Notes under the pieces: model-generated
What the model saw: only the letters and a program-made list of their open reading frames with translations
The model's database searches: none
What the model was told of the DNA's origin: nothing
Shown here: piece by piece, positions 45,707 through 57,499 of the stretch
Position numbering within the stretch: position 1 is the first letter of the stretch
How the letters are laid out: each line of letters begins with the position of its first letter
Program-made: the position numbers and the translations under genes
Assembly (NCBI GenBank): GCA_016748015.1
Contig: JAAOMT010000181.1
Coordinates: 64,601-128,600, forward strand
Length of the DNA: 64,000 nt
Source: Geosiphon pyriformis
Taxonomy: Eukaryota > Glomeromycota > Glomeromycetes > Archaeosporales > Geosiphonaceae
Reading direction: 5' to 3'

Positions 45707-48700
45707 TAATTTTTTTCTCAAAACTAAGCTTTATTGAAATCTAAGTACTGTTTGTAATTTTCAAATAGTAATCTAATATTATTAAAAAAATTTGGTTTGA
45801 AAATTGTTAAAATTTCAGTTTTGTGAATTTTTTAATGTATTAAATCTTCAAGAGTTGTAAAATTGGGTTTTATAGACTGTTTTTACAAGTATAAAATAGA
45901 TTATAGAGTCTAAAAACTGTTCTAAATTTGTAATAAGTGTTTATTAGTTTAGTTGTTATCTTAAATTTGTTATAAAGTTGTTTTTAAATAGCTTTAGTTG
46001 TAAAGTTTGCTGTTTCAAGCTCTAGTCTTCTTTTGTAAAATGTTTTTTTAATATAAAAATATCTATAAATTGGAAAATATTCATTGTTTTGTTTATTAAA
46101 ATACTGTTGAAATTTTTGTTAAATGATAATATTTAATAAAATATTAATAAGAGTAAATATTAAATTTTTTTTAAAGTTTGCTTTAAAAATTTTGGTAAAT
46201 AAATTCTAAAATAATTTTTTGTATTTCTTTTATAAGAATAGTAATTTTGTGAATTTGTAAGTAAAGTTGTAATAAATTCTATTTGAGTATAATTAATATG
46301 TTTTTTAAAAATAGTTATGAATGATTTAAATAGTGTTTTTAAGATTAACATTAATTTTTAAAATAAATATTGAATGTTTTGGAAAATAATTATAATAATT
46401 AATGTAAATATAAATAAATAAAATTATTTTTGGTATATAAAATTTTTATATTATTATTTGTTTTGGTTTTTAATATAGTTTGTTTTGTTTTTGTGAATTT
46501 GTATCTAAAATATAAAAAATAATTATAGAAAAAATTAAATTTTTTTAAATATTTAAATTAAAAATTGTTTAATAACAACTATTGGTTTCAAATTTTGAGA
46601 AATATTTTCGAAATTAATCAAAAAAATTGTGTATTAATCTGTAGAGTTAAAAATTCAGAATTAATTTTAAAATAATAGTGTTTTAGTCTATTATTATATA
46701 TAATTTTCTTTAAAATTTTATTATTAAGTTTTAATTTATATAATCTATTTTTTAGAATTTTGTATATATAAAATAATTTATCTTATTTATGATTAAATTT
46801 TTTATTCTATTGTTTTTTGGTCTTAATTTTGTATAAAAAAACTTTATTTTTAATTTTAAATTTATTAATGGCTGGTAGTAGTTTATTGTTATATTATTCT
46901 TTTTGTTAAGCTTAGGAGTATTTTATATAAGTAGCTATAATATATTATTATTTTTTTAACATACTAAGAAGTATATAGATTTTTTTTATAATGTTTTTTA
47001 AAAATTGTTTTCTTTAATTGGTTAAGCAGAATAGAATTTTACAGTAAAATTAATTGATAATATTGCTGTTTTTTTATAAATTAAATTAAATAGTATATGT
47101 TTTATTGTATCTTGTTTTAGTATTCTGTATGTTAGTAATATTGATAGAATAAAAAGATTTTATTTTGTTTAAAATTTGTTGAAATTTTGGTTAATAATTC
47201 ACAAAGTGTTTTGTTAAAATGCTTTATAAGTTCATTTATCTATAGATAATAGGACAAAAATAAAGGTTTTTTAATATTAGATTGTTTACAAATTTTTTGT
47301 ATTGGGTTGTTTACAAAATGTGTTCTCTAATTGAATAAAAGTTTAATTAAACATTTATGTCTACAAATAATGTTTTTATGAATAAAATTTACAACTGATT
47401 TTGTATTTGCTTATTAAATTGCTTTTACTTTAAGTTATTTAATAAGATAATCTATTATAATTACAATATATTGGTTTTTTTGAATTGTAATAAATATTAA
47501 TTTAATTAAAAAATTGTCCAGTTTTAATTAGATTAAGAGATTTTATAGAGTATATTTCTTTTTTTTTGGCAACTATTACAAAATTTAACATATTAGTAAA
47601 TATTTCTTTTTATTTGAGACCAAAAATAATGTTTTAGTGTTTTTTGAGTTGTGTTATCTCTTTTAAAATGTATTGTTAAGAGATCTAAATACATATTATA
47701 TAAGATTGTTTTTTTTTGTGTTCTTGAAATACTCTAAGTAAATTGTTTGGGTTTTTGTAATTTTAATAATAAATAATGTTATTATGTATAAAATATTGTT
47801 TTGTTTGGTATTGTAATTAATGTGTTTTACTTAAAGATCAATTTTCTAGTATTATAAGTATTTTTAATATTGTTTAAGATTATTATAGTTTTTAAAATTT
47901 ATTGTTTTGTTGTTATTTATTAATTAGTTTGATTGATAATTGTGGTTTCTAATCTTGTTTTATTTTGAAGAAGCAATCTATATTTGTATAAAATTTTTTT
48001 AGCTTGTAATATACAGTATATTTGTAATTTACAAGAAATTTAATTTTTAAATTTGTTTGATATTTATTTTTAAGTTTTTATTTTAAAGCTATTTGAGTCT
48101 AATATTATTAGTAATAATATCGAATTTTTTAAGATTAAAATAAAGATTAAAATAGTGTAAAGTGCAAATTATTGCTGTTGTTTTTAATTTAGTAACAAAG
48201 TAATATTTTTCTGTTGGTTTTAATGCTCTGTTAATATAGACAATTATTTTTTATTGCTTTAAGATAAGATAATATCAAAAACTATATATAAGACATTTAT
48301 AGCTTAGTTAAAATTTTTTATTAAAGTCAAAACAAACTAAAATTAAAGTTGTTCTTTAAGAATATTAAAGACTTATTATTGTTTAACTATTTATTTGTAT
48401 TCAATATTTTTGTTAGTTAAATAGTTAAAAAATTTGGTAATTTTAGAAAATTTTTTAATAAATTTTTGATAATATAATATTAATTCAATAAATTCTTTTA
48501 ATTTAATAGTGTTTTGTAAAATTTTAAAGTTTTTAACAATAATAATTTTTTTTAAATTAGATTTAACTTTTTTTTTATTGACAATATAACCAAAAAAAAC
48601 CAATTTGGTTTTTTTAAAATAATATTTTTTGATATTTAATTTTAATTTTGTTTTTTATAATTATTAAAAAACTTTTTACAAATGAATTATATAAGCTTTA

Positions 48701-51700
48701 AATAATAGTAAATAAATATCAATATTATTAAGATAAACAACTACTAATTTTCAAAGAAATCCAATATAAACAATATTTATAAGCTTTTAAAATATTGTTA
48801 ATATATTATATAGTTTAAAAAATATTATATTAAACTTGTAATTTTTTTTTAAATAATGAAAGTTATTTTAAAATAATCTTTAAGATCTATTATAACTTGT
48901 TGGTATTTATTTTTCATCTAATATTGAAAAGTATTTTAATTTTCCAAAAAATTTAATATATTATTAATTTATAGTAAAAAATAGGCATCTTTAATTATAA
49001 TATTGTTTAGTTAGTAAAAATTAACATAAAAATGTATTTTTTTATTTTTTTTTAACAAAAACTGAAAAAGTTTATAGATTTATTAATAGTTAAATAAGTC
49101 TATTGTTAAGTATTTGTTGTACTTTTTTTTAAATAAATTAATAGTTTTTTGTAATAATTTAATAAACTTGTTATTATTTTAATTTGATATTGTTCATATA
49201 GATTTGATGTTAAACCAAATTAGTTTTTTTCAAATTATTGTTATTTTTAGCAAATATGTTAGTGTATTTAACAATTAATTCTTTAAGTTATTTTTGTTAT
49301 TATAGTTCTAATTATTCTATGTTAATTTAATATAATTTTTTAATAACAACATAATAATTTTTAGTAATAAAGATCAATTTAAATTTCAAGAAAGAATATC
49401 TAATTATTTTTGTGAAATTTAAAACTATTTAAAGTAACTTTTGTTAAAAAATATTACTGTAAATAATTTTACTTTTTAAGTAATTATCTAATATAATAAG
49501 ATAGTTATTAAGATTATAAAATATAACTTTGAATTTTTTAATTTTTTAAGCAAATAAATGTTTGAAATTGAAATTTTATATTCTTTGCAAATTTGTTGAG
49601 TGGTATTAAGTATAAGCAAATATAAGCTTTACAAATTTCTCTAAAAAGTAATAGAATAATTGTTCTTGGTAATTTAAGAATTTGGTAAGATTTATTTTGT
49701 ATATTAAAAACTATGTTTATTGAAACTGTAAATTGTCTAGTTGATTCAAAATTTTGAGTTTTTTTTTTACTTTTGCCAAGTTTTTCTTAATTTTTAACTA
49801 ATTGTAAATTCGAAATATTAATTAAAAATAAATAAATAGCTTAAACAATTTTTTTAGCATTTAATTTTGAATAATTTTTTGGTTTTATTTTAGAGTATTA
49901 TTGTAATATCTTTAATATATTCTGTATTAATAAATTTTATTCTAATATTGATTTTTTTGTTTTTCAATTGTTTTTGTTAAAATTTTAAAAGCAATTTTTA
50001 GATTAATTTTTGTAAGCAATTTTGGCTTTAAAATAAAAATATTTTTTTCTGAATATCGAAAATTATATTTTATATTAATTTTATGGGCTTTTTTTGGCTT
50101 AAATTTTTGCTTATTGTTGTCAAAATATTTGAAAAATAAAGTAAATTGGTTTTTAATAAGATAGATTAAAATTGTTAGAGCTTTTTTTTAATTTTTTCAA
50201 ATTCAATTTCTTTTTAATTATCTTTAGTAAGTAATAATATGCTAAAAACATAGTATTTAAAACATTATATAGAGCATAATATATTTTTTACAAAGTTAAA
50301 TATTTATTTGTTTTAATTATTAAATTTGTGTTTTTTTAAAAAAATAGACATGACTAGAAATTAAATAGTAGAATTCAACTTTATTTTCATAATTAAATTC
50401 AGTTAGTTTTATAATATATTCAATATATTTTGCCTTTTTTATTTAACAAACATTTACTTAGAATTTTTTATTAATTAGAATTATTATAAGTTCATAAATT
50501 ATTTTAATATCATGTAAATAGTAATATAGTTTATTAAAAGTACTATTGTATACTATAATAAAAATATTCTATATTTTACTTTTTCTAAAATAAAAAAAGC
50601 ATATTGACAGATCTGATTGCAGACTTTTTTTATTATTACAATATTAACTTAGTTGTATTCTTTTAATAGCAATTTTTTATATGTGAAACAAGATGTGTTG
50701 TTCTATTTTCTATTTTTTTTTGAGCTGTCAAATTGTTTTTGATAGCAGGCTTTATAATAATAAAAAATACAAGTTTTTTTTTAAATAATATACAAACTTC
50801 TATAAATAAAAGCTTTTTGTTATAATTTTTACATTTAAGTAAAATATAAATTAATTGTTTTCTTAGATTTAGTTTTGAATATAGAACATATTAACTATTA
50901 ACTAATTTATTTATAAAAATAGACTGTTAGCTTATTTTTTAAGTCACAATAATATTAATTGTATTATAAATGTTTTAAAAAGTTGTTTTGTTTTTTTAAT
51001 CCAATTAAACCAAGAGTTAAAAATTATGTAAGTTTTAGTAATTAATTTTTTTTTTAAATTCAAAAACTAAGATTTTTATAGATTGTTTATTAAAAATATT
51101 ATAAATAATTAATACTTAGATGTATTGTTTTTGATAAAAAAATTTTAGTTTTTGAATATTTTAATCTAAATTTGTATTGGTTTTAAGAAGCCAATTATTT
51201 CTAATAAAAGCTTAGTATTAAGATATATTTATGATAAAAACTTTAATTAAAATAGTGATTCCATTAACTATAAAAAAAAAATTGACAATTTTTTTTATTG
51301 GTGTTTTTTTTATATTATTAACAGTGATAATTACTGTTTAAGTTAATTAGTCTACATTTTTTTTGAGTTGTTATATTAACTAATAAGTAATAATACTTTT
51401 AACTAATCTACAGTTTAGAATTAATTAGATAGATTTTTTTTAACTTTGGCTTATAGTAATTGCTTTTTGTTTAAAGATTGCTATATTGCTAAACAAAAAA
51501 AGTGATTTATTAGTTTTAAATTTAAATGAAAATATGTCTAAAATATTAGCATTTTTGGTAATTTTTGCTGGTAAAATTGTAGTATAATTAAAGAAAAAGT
51601 TTTGCTGTTATGCTGTAATTTTACTTTTTAAAAATAAAATATAATAAAAATTTTGGTCTTTAAATATTGTAAAATAATTAAGTTAAATATAAAAGTATTT

Positions 51701-51750
51701 AAATGGCTGTTAATTGTTGTTACAAAGTATCAATTAATTGTTGGAAGACT
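45707..51750 (-). mobile_element. Hypermutated Ty3/gypsy relic (family A), internal region
   Basis: Next to the decayed LTR, 45707-46360 aligns with the family A C-terminal pol domain at 63507-64000. Further on, 47150-47650 aligns with the integrase part at 58040-58300. At 48391-48603 a surviving frame reads FFGYIVNKKKVKSN and YYQKFIKKFSKITKF, clearly from an RT/RNase H connection such as FLGHIVSKDGI. From about 49300 to 51700 no domain is recognisable. No second LTR was found before L6. The whole stretch is extremely AT-rich. Confidence 0.65.
48391..49300 (-). pseudogene. Reverse transcriptase relic of the decayed gypsy element
   Basis: The fragment at 48391-48603 matches the RT thumb and start of the RNase H link of Ty3/gypsy pol (FFGYIVNKKKV, LYYQKFIKKFSKITKF, YLTNKN). 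The residues are those that result from C:G-to-T:A change of the sequence at 59470-59290. Upstream RT motifs are seen only as broken pieces up to about 49300. Confidence 0.65.
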
Positions 51751-51819
51751 AAAAACTTCTTTCTTTCATTCATCTCAAATTCCCAAAAAAGAGTCCATAA
51801 TTTTCTGAAAGAAGTTTTT
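51751..51819 (+). repeat. 5' terminal hairpin of L6
   Basis: AAAAACTTCTTTC at 51751-51763 pairs perfectly with GAAAGAAGTTTTT at 51807-51819. Confidence 0.8.
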
Positions 51820-51902
51820 TTTTTACTATTCAGCACAATATTTTTAAACTGTCTTTGCTTGATTATGAGACCACTATTGGCTCTAGTATTGCTGTTCTGA
51901 AC

Positions 51903-53690
51903 ATGTCTGTCATAAAGCCTGGTTTTAATGTTGGTGTCAAGTCTAATGAGTCTAGAAAGAAGAAAAGGAGTGGTTTTTTGGAGGACAATATAAGTAATAG
52001 AAAAATTGCTACTGCTAAAATGTCAAGTGGTCATTCATGGGGTTCTGAGACAGGCGATACTACTGAATCAGATAGTGTGGACATGGAGGAAGAGTTTTTG
52101 GTTGAGGAGACCAGTTTTGATTATGGTGAAGGTGGTGCTACTGCTGGTAGAAACTTAAAACAAACTCCTAAGAGCTCAAAGATTCAAACTAAGAGAGTGC
52201 TTGGCAAACCACTGGGGAAGATTGATTTTTTAAGTAATAATGATAATAATAATATTCTCTTGAACAAACCTGTGGTTCTTTCCCCCTCTTTTGAAAAATT
52301 TGATCAATGTTTTTATTAGAAAATCTTTTGCTCTGGACATAAGTTTGGACAATGTTGTTGGAAAATTCACTCAGAAAAAGCTTGTGGTGGTCAGGAAACT
52401 ATTTTCAAAAATCAATGGTTTTGGGAGGGTCTTTACTCCTTCAAAATTTGCTGGGATCATTAGAGCAACATTTACTTCCAAATTAAGTTTAATGAAAGCT
52501 ATCAAGTTGACTACTAATGCAAAGATCTTGGTGAATACCAATCTAAAAAAATCATCTGGGCATTCAGATCAGGCTGTGATGGTAAAAGAAATTCCTGTTG
52601 AAACATTGGTTGAGGCTGTGTGCACTGTATTTTCTGAATTTGGATTAATTAAATCAGTCAAGATGCAACTAGTGAGCCTATGGCAGAAAGCAATTGTTGA
52701 ATTTGAAGATCAGAATTAGGCTGATCTTTTGGCTTCTAGATAGTCCATTCTTATTGGGAAAGATGCTGTTCGTGTGGCTAGAACCAATTTTAATAAACAA
52801 ATATGAGACTCTAGGGATCTGCATAAGACACTGCTTTATACTCTTCCTGTAGGAACCAATGCTCATGATATCTGAGATTATATTGGCTCTATAGGTGAGA
52901 AGACTTGTATGATTAATTGTCATCTAGTCACATATGCTTGAACCAGGTGTGTCATTGTTTGTTTTGGGTCAGCTGAATCATTGGATGCTGTCATGAGTAC
53001 CACTCCTGTGTTAAGGAGTGCTTATCTTCATTGGTCTTATCTTGGTTCTGCTGTGTATACAAAGTGTAGTAAAGTGGGTTACACTTTTTTAAGCTGTGCT
53101 TCTGGTGGGAAAATTTCTTCTGATAGCTCGTTATGTCGGGTTTTTTCAGATGCAGATAAAAACAGACTGGCAGCCATTTATGCTAAATGTTTGGTGCCAG
53201 TTTTTCATTCTTTCTCTTTTGGTGGTGTTTCATGAACCAAGATTGTTGTTGGGTCTTCTTTTCCTCCTCTTTCTGTTCAGAATGTTTTGTTGAATGATGA
53301 CTCCTCCTTGGAGATGAAGCCTACCCTGCATGTGTCTTTGGTATTGAATGATAGGTTTGCTGCTCTTGAGCACAGTCTCGTCAGTCTCACAGAGTGCATG
53401 GATAAGCTGGCTAAAAGATTGGATGCATTTGGGCCAACGGTTTCTCAGCTTAGCCCTAGATGTTAGCCATTGGTGACCTCTTCATTACAGAATCAAGGGG
53501 CGAATATAGTGATAAGTGAGAGTTCAGGTGTGATCACTGGTGGTAAGACTGTTGCAGGAGTGGTGGTTTTTGATTCTGCAGTTATATCAAAAATAGAGGA
53601 AACATTAAACAATTTTTTGATCACAGTTATGAGCCTTTCGGCTAAAATAGACAATGCTGGTTCAGTTCCTGCTATTCATTTTTCTCAATG
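51903..53690 (+). pseudogene. L6 ORF1, frameshifted and with a few stops
   Basis: The first in-frame ATG (51903) gives MSVIKPGFNVGV. The acidic block HSWGSETGDTTESDSVDMEEEF follows near 52040. A frame change occurs near 52300 between PSFEKFDQCFY and NLINVFIRKSFALDI. Stops appear at about 52718, 52741, 52804 and 52876. The knuckle region reads CSKVGYTFLSC near 53070, so one zinc ligand (His) is missing. At the end, the ORF1 stop has become TGT, so ORF1 reads on into the ORF2 region in its own frame. Confidence 0.75.
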
Positions 53691-54872
53691 TTGGATTTGG
53701 TTTGGAAAATTGCTATGTGCAATATTCGAGATATCAATGTCTCTGCTAAGCAGAAAAACATTGTTTGTTGGCATAGAAAATTAGGGAATTTGGTCTTGAT
53801 TGTTATGGAAACAAAATTAAGGTCCAGCTGTAGGCCATGGATTAAGAATAGGTTTGATGGTGTTCAGGTTTTTACTTCTGGTTTGGATGCAGATTTTCTT
53901 AGTGCTGGAATGGCCATAATCATAAACATCTCTCTAGCTTATTATGTGTGTAAAATTTCTGAGGTGCCTGGTTGGCTCCTTTCTATTAAGTTGCTTTTTA
54001 AAAATAAGCTGTTGGTATCAATTTTGGGACTTTATGCTGGTGCTTCCCTGTCTGTTTGTTTTGCTCAAGCTGGTGAAGTCAACTTTTTGATTGCAAAGAC
54101 TATAAATGAGTTCTCTTTTGTTATCTTAGGTGGTAATTTCAATGAAGATGGATCTCACAAATGTGCTAGTTTCAAGAAATGCTCTGATTTTGGTCTGGTC
54201 AATTCTTTGAGTGGGAGCTCATTTGTAAGAGTGCCAACATGGAGCAATTCTTGGGGTGTCTCAAAAATGATTGATTACGTGTTTGTTTTTTCAAGTTTGG
54301 CCAATGCAGTTGTACATTATAGTGTTTTGGATGTTAGTGAATATTTTGACACCAATCATCAAGCTGTTTCTGTGTCTGTGAGTTTGAGTGGCTTGTTGGA
54401 TGTGCAGTTGAATTTTTTTCACAAGCAAGCGAATAAAAATTGTTGGAAGTTCAATTTTAAGGGTGTTAATGATGCAATGTGGACCAGATTTAAGGATGCT
54501 TCAGTAGCTAATGCTGCCATGTTCTTTGATGATTTTATTGCTTTCAAGTGATTTTCAAATTTGGATGTGATGTGAGATACTGTTTACAAGTCTGTTACAT
54601 TATCAGCTAATGAAATATTCAAAAAGAAATGGTTTAAAGACTCTGGTCACATCTTTACCAAAGAATCTTCGAAGTTTCATAGATTAGAACTTTTGGTTTC
54701 AAAGATTGTTAGGGCTTGTTGTGGAGCTGATGTTGACAATTTTGGTTCTTTTATGAAGTGTTGGTGTTTTTTGGACAGTGCTAAGGCTTCGGTCATTCAG
54801 GATTTGGTGGACTTTGGTGTGACTTTTAATTGTGTTTGTTCAGCTTTTTGTGTCATCAGAAAGTCTTATCAT
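53688..54872 (+). pseudogene. L6 ORF2, N-terminal endonuclease part only
   Basis: It starts MLDLVWKIAMCNIRDINVSAK. The endonuclease blocks are well kept: VMETKL, GLDADFLSAG, LGLYAGASLSV, LGGNFNEDG (the catalytic GDFN Asp is Asn), YVFVFSSLAN, and TNHQAVSV (Asp to Asn in TDHQ). One frame holds to 54549, where TGA replaces Trp. After that come the linker pieces KMFKKKWFKD-like and SKIVRACCGAD. It ends at the LTR. Confidence 0.8.
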
Positions 54873-55849
54873 TGTTACCAGATGAAATTAGAGATATTGC
54901 TTAGCATGAAATTACTCTTATAATTCTTATCATTAATTAGCATTTCAAATTATCACTTATTATATTAGCAAAATATCCAAAATTATCATTTAATTAATAA
55001 CCCAATTTGTACATAACACAAATGTAACCTAATTGTGATAATCAATCATGCAATATTCCAAACTATGTAACATTCAAAAAGTTTGCCGAAATTTGTAGAA
55101 ATTTGCTGAAATAATTGATAGTTACCAAAATATCTAATAGTTCACAGAAATAACTTGTAGTTTGCCAAAATGTATCTCTAGTTTAGCAAAATTAAAGAAA
55201 ATAGCAAAGTTCAAGTTTATAGAATAGTGTTATGACAAGTTGTATAAAAAAAGAGCTTCTCTCTTCGAGAAAATGTATCTTACTTCAGATTTAACAATTA
55301 GAATTATCCTTTACACACAAAAACAAAATAAATATCAAATAATTCGAAAAATCAAATCCTTAATTATTTCTCTTTTGAAATTAACCCATTCCTACTAAAC
55401 AGTTTTGAAATTGATTAGCTACCAATTTCAATAAACTGTTAGTGACTTCAGGCCTGAATAGAAAACGTTTCTCTTAACAAAATTCTATTTCTTTTACATT
55501 TTTTTTATTTTCTTTCTTTTATTTTTATTATTATAATTATTAGGGATAGCCTACAGACAAGATTCTTGTAGAAGAGTTGACTTTCATAGCAAAGTAACTA
55601 CACATTTTTAGTGAGCTTCCAGACAAGCAATTCCTGGGAAAGAGTTGACATTTATTACAATATAACTACATAAAGCAACTGGCACGGAATTGGCCATTCT
55701 ACTGATAAGCCCAGCAGTTCAAATTATAGGAAATAATTTGAAGAGAAAATTCAGTTATTGAAGGTTCAAACACTTCCTATAAGTCATGAATTAACAACAT
55801 TACAACAAACATACAAGAGCTAAAAAGAGACCAAAAACCTCCGGTAACA
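54873..55849 (+). repeat. LTR, family A, plus orientation
   Basis: It starts TGTTACC and, by similarity to the reverse complement of 62491-63506, ends GGTAACA; the two ends are 7-base inverted repeats, as usual for LTRs. The two copies are similar throughout, including TGACTTCAGGCCTG (near 55445) and AAGCCCAGCAGTTCAAATTATAGG (near 55708). No target-site duplication fits a solo LTR, so it is probably the 5' LTR of a plus-strand element cut short at about 56157. The right border is less sure, because a reading frame can be traced across it. Confidence 0.65.
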
Positions 55850-56156
55850 TTGTTGTTACAGGTGTTTACTTGGTTGTTAAAGTAAATAACAAATCTGTAA
55901 CTTGGTGTTCAAGACTGTTGTTGATGATGGCAATCTGAAGGTGTGTTTATCTGAAGGTTTTGGTTGAGTTCTTTGTATAATAAACAGAGATTCAGTGGTA
56001 ATAGTTTTATCCATAGCTTTCCAAAACCACAGTTTTGTCAATTTTTTTCTTAGCATAATGGCCAGTGTTTTTTCTAGTAAGCTAATCTCAATCGAGTATT
56101 CTACCCTTATTTCTGGGTTTTTTACCAGTACTATATCCTAATGTCAGTACCCCGTA
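55850..56156. other. Unassigned stretch between LTR A and LTR B
   Basis: About 300 bases of moderately AT-rich sequence. It would be the first internal part of the plus-strand family A element if the LTR is its 5' LTR. I see no convincing primer-binding site or gag motif. Confidence 0.35.
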
Positions 56157-56676
56157 TGTTAATTCTTAATAGAATTAGTAATAACAACAATTAAGACAAG
56201 AAAATAAAAGAAATAATATAAAGAAATGAGCCAAGGCAATGTGCAAGTTAGTATCCATCAATAGCCATAATTAAGAGCCATTGTTCCAGTGTGGTTAAGT
56301 ATCAATTGCTATCAACATGGAGTGTTAATAGTAAAGAGTGGATTTGGATGGTAAATAATTTATTTATTCAATATTTGTAAATGGGAGATTTCTAACTAAA
56401 AGATTCTTTTTTTTTTACTTCTAACACTACTGCTATATACATAATTGATGTTCTATAAGATTGCTCATATTTCCGAGCAATATGCTATGATTTTTTGAGC
56501 AATGCTCACATTACTAAGTGATGTGCTCTAATTTTCTAACATTGCTCCATATTGCTGAGCAATATGCCATATTTTTTGACATTGCTCTATGTTGCTAAGC
56601 AATGTGCTCACATGCTAAATACTATTCTCTTATTGGTTTGCTATTTTCTATATCTGTTTTCTTTTTATGAGTAACA
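56157..56676 (-). repeat. LTR, family B, minus orientation (3' LTR of the adjacent pol)
   Basis: On the minus strand it starts TGTTACTC directly after the polypurine tract AAAAGAAGGAGATAA and probably ends GAATTAACA at 56157. It is unlike the family A LTR beyond the first six bases. Inside, short words such as GAGCAATGT and TTGCTCAGCAATAT are repeated in both directions (about 56460-56610). The distal border is a guess from the TGTTA/TAACA ends. Confidence 0.5.
56460..56615. repeat. Short inverted/direct repeat cluster in LTR B
   Basis: Variants of ATTGCTGAGCAATATG and CATTGCTCAATG-like words occur about six times in both orientations within 150 bases. This could fold into several small hairpins. 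Confidence 0.55.
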
Positions 56677-56689
56677 TTATCTCCTTCTT

Positions 56690-57260
56690 TTAATATTGAG
56701 CTCTGTCGAAATCTTCATTTTGAATTAATTCTAATACTTTTTTTTCAAGTATTGTTTGTTCAACTCTGTTTTTCATGTTTTCTATTTGTGTATTGTTCAT
56801 TCTTCCCCATTGGTTAATGGTTATGGTTTCCATGTCAGAGTGTAACAGTATTTCTGGATAGTTCTGAAATATGTTGTGTAGTTGGTAAATTGTTCTCACA
56901 TGTAATGTTGAGTTCATTTTTTTCTTAATAAATTTTTCAATTTGCTATATTATGTTTTGGTTAAATATCCTTTTGGATTTGTCGATATACAACTCTTGAA
57001 TATTCAACTTTTGTCCTAACTGGTAGTAACAGTATGATATTGAAAGTTGTTCTGTCTATTGCTTTCAATTCTCTTTTGTAAGTTCTTCTGTTGGTGTTAT
57101 AATAGATATTTTTCCAAAAGTGTTCTTTACTTTTTCTATTATGTTATCTGACCAGTTTTTATCATTCTTTGGTAACTGCTGATATGATGCATTCTTTGTC
57201 TTTCTTTTGGTGTTTTGATAGCAAATTGTTTGATTGTTAATGATAATTTCTATGTCTAAA
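56690..57260 (-). pseudogene. Post-integrase domain of gypsy family B pol
   Basis: Residues after the integrase read LSISYCYYQLGQKLNIQELY, then VRTIYQLHNIFQNYPEILLH, ending EDFDRAQY and a stop just before the polypurine tract. This parallels the family A ORF at 63487-64000 in layout: IYKYFQIGKTLYERK, then LRAAFRLYDLFNTCENVL. I do not know the domain. At least one stop (near 57040) breaks it. Confidence 0.6.
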
Positions 57261-57499
57261 GGTTGTTAACTTAGGGCCTAGAATAATTGTTGAGCTATGG
57301 TATGAATATAATCTGGTATTTCCATTTTTCTTGGTTGTCTTTGTCGTGTATACTGTGTCTTTATATACTCTTTTATTGTTTGATTTTATGTTTTTGGTCC
57401 AATGATTATGATTGGTTCCAGATCTTGTGGAATCTTATCTGGTTGAACTAGTATTTGTTATACTCCTAATTGTGGAATGTTATTGGTAAATGATGATGT

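Larger units (their letters stand above)
51751..54872 (+). mobile_element. L6: 5' half of a LINE, subfamily II, interrupted by an LTR
   Basis: It begins with the family hairpin (51751-51819) and the TTACTATTCAG leader, then ORF1 and the first 400 codons of ORF2. At 54873 the LINE similarity stops within the linker before RT (after RKSYH) and a family A LTR starts. The remaining 3.5 kb is not in the window. Composition jumps sharply from the AT-rich relic to near-normal at its 5' end, so it inserted after the neighbouring DNA had decayed. Confidence 0.8.

Noticed and set aside
36372-51750. Organellar (mitochondrial) DNA because of the extreme AT content
   Set aside because: Collinear LINE and gypsy pol remnants run through it, and no mitochondrial gene or rRNA was recognised.
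8768-54872. Strict Neurospora-type RIP
   Set aside because: Many TGG-to-TGA changes imply CpC targets, so the CpA preference is not exclusive. The term RIP-like is used only loosely.
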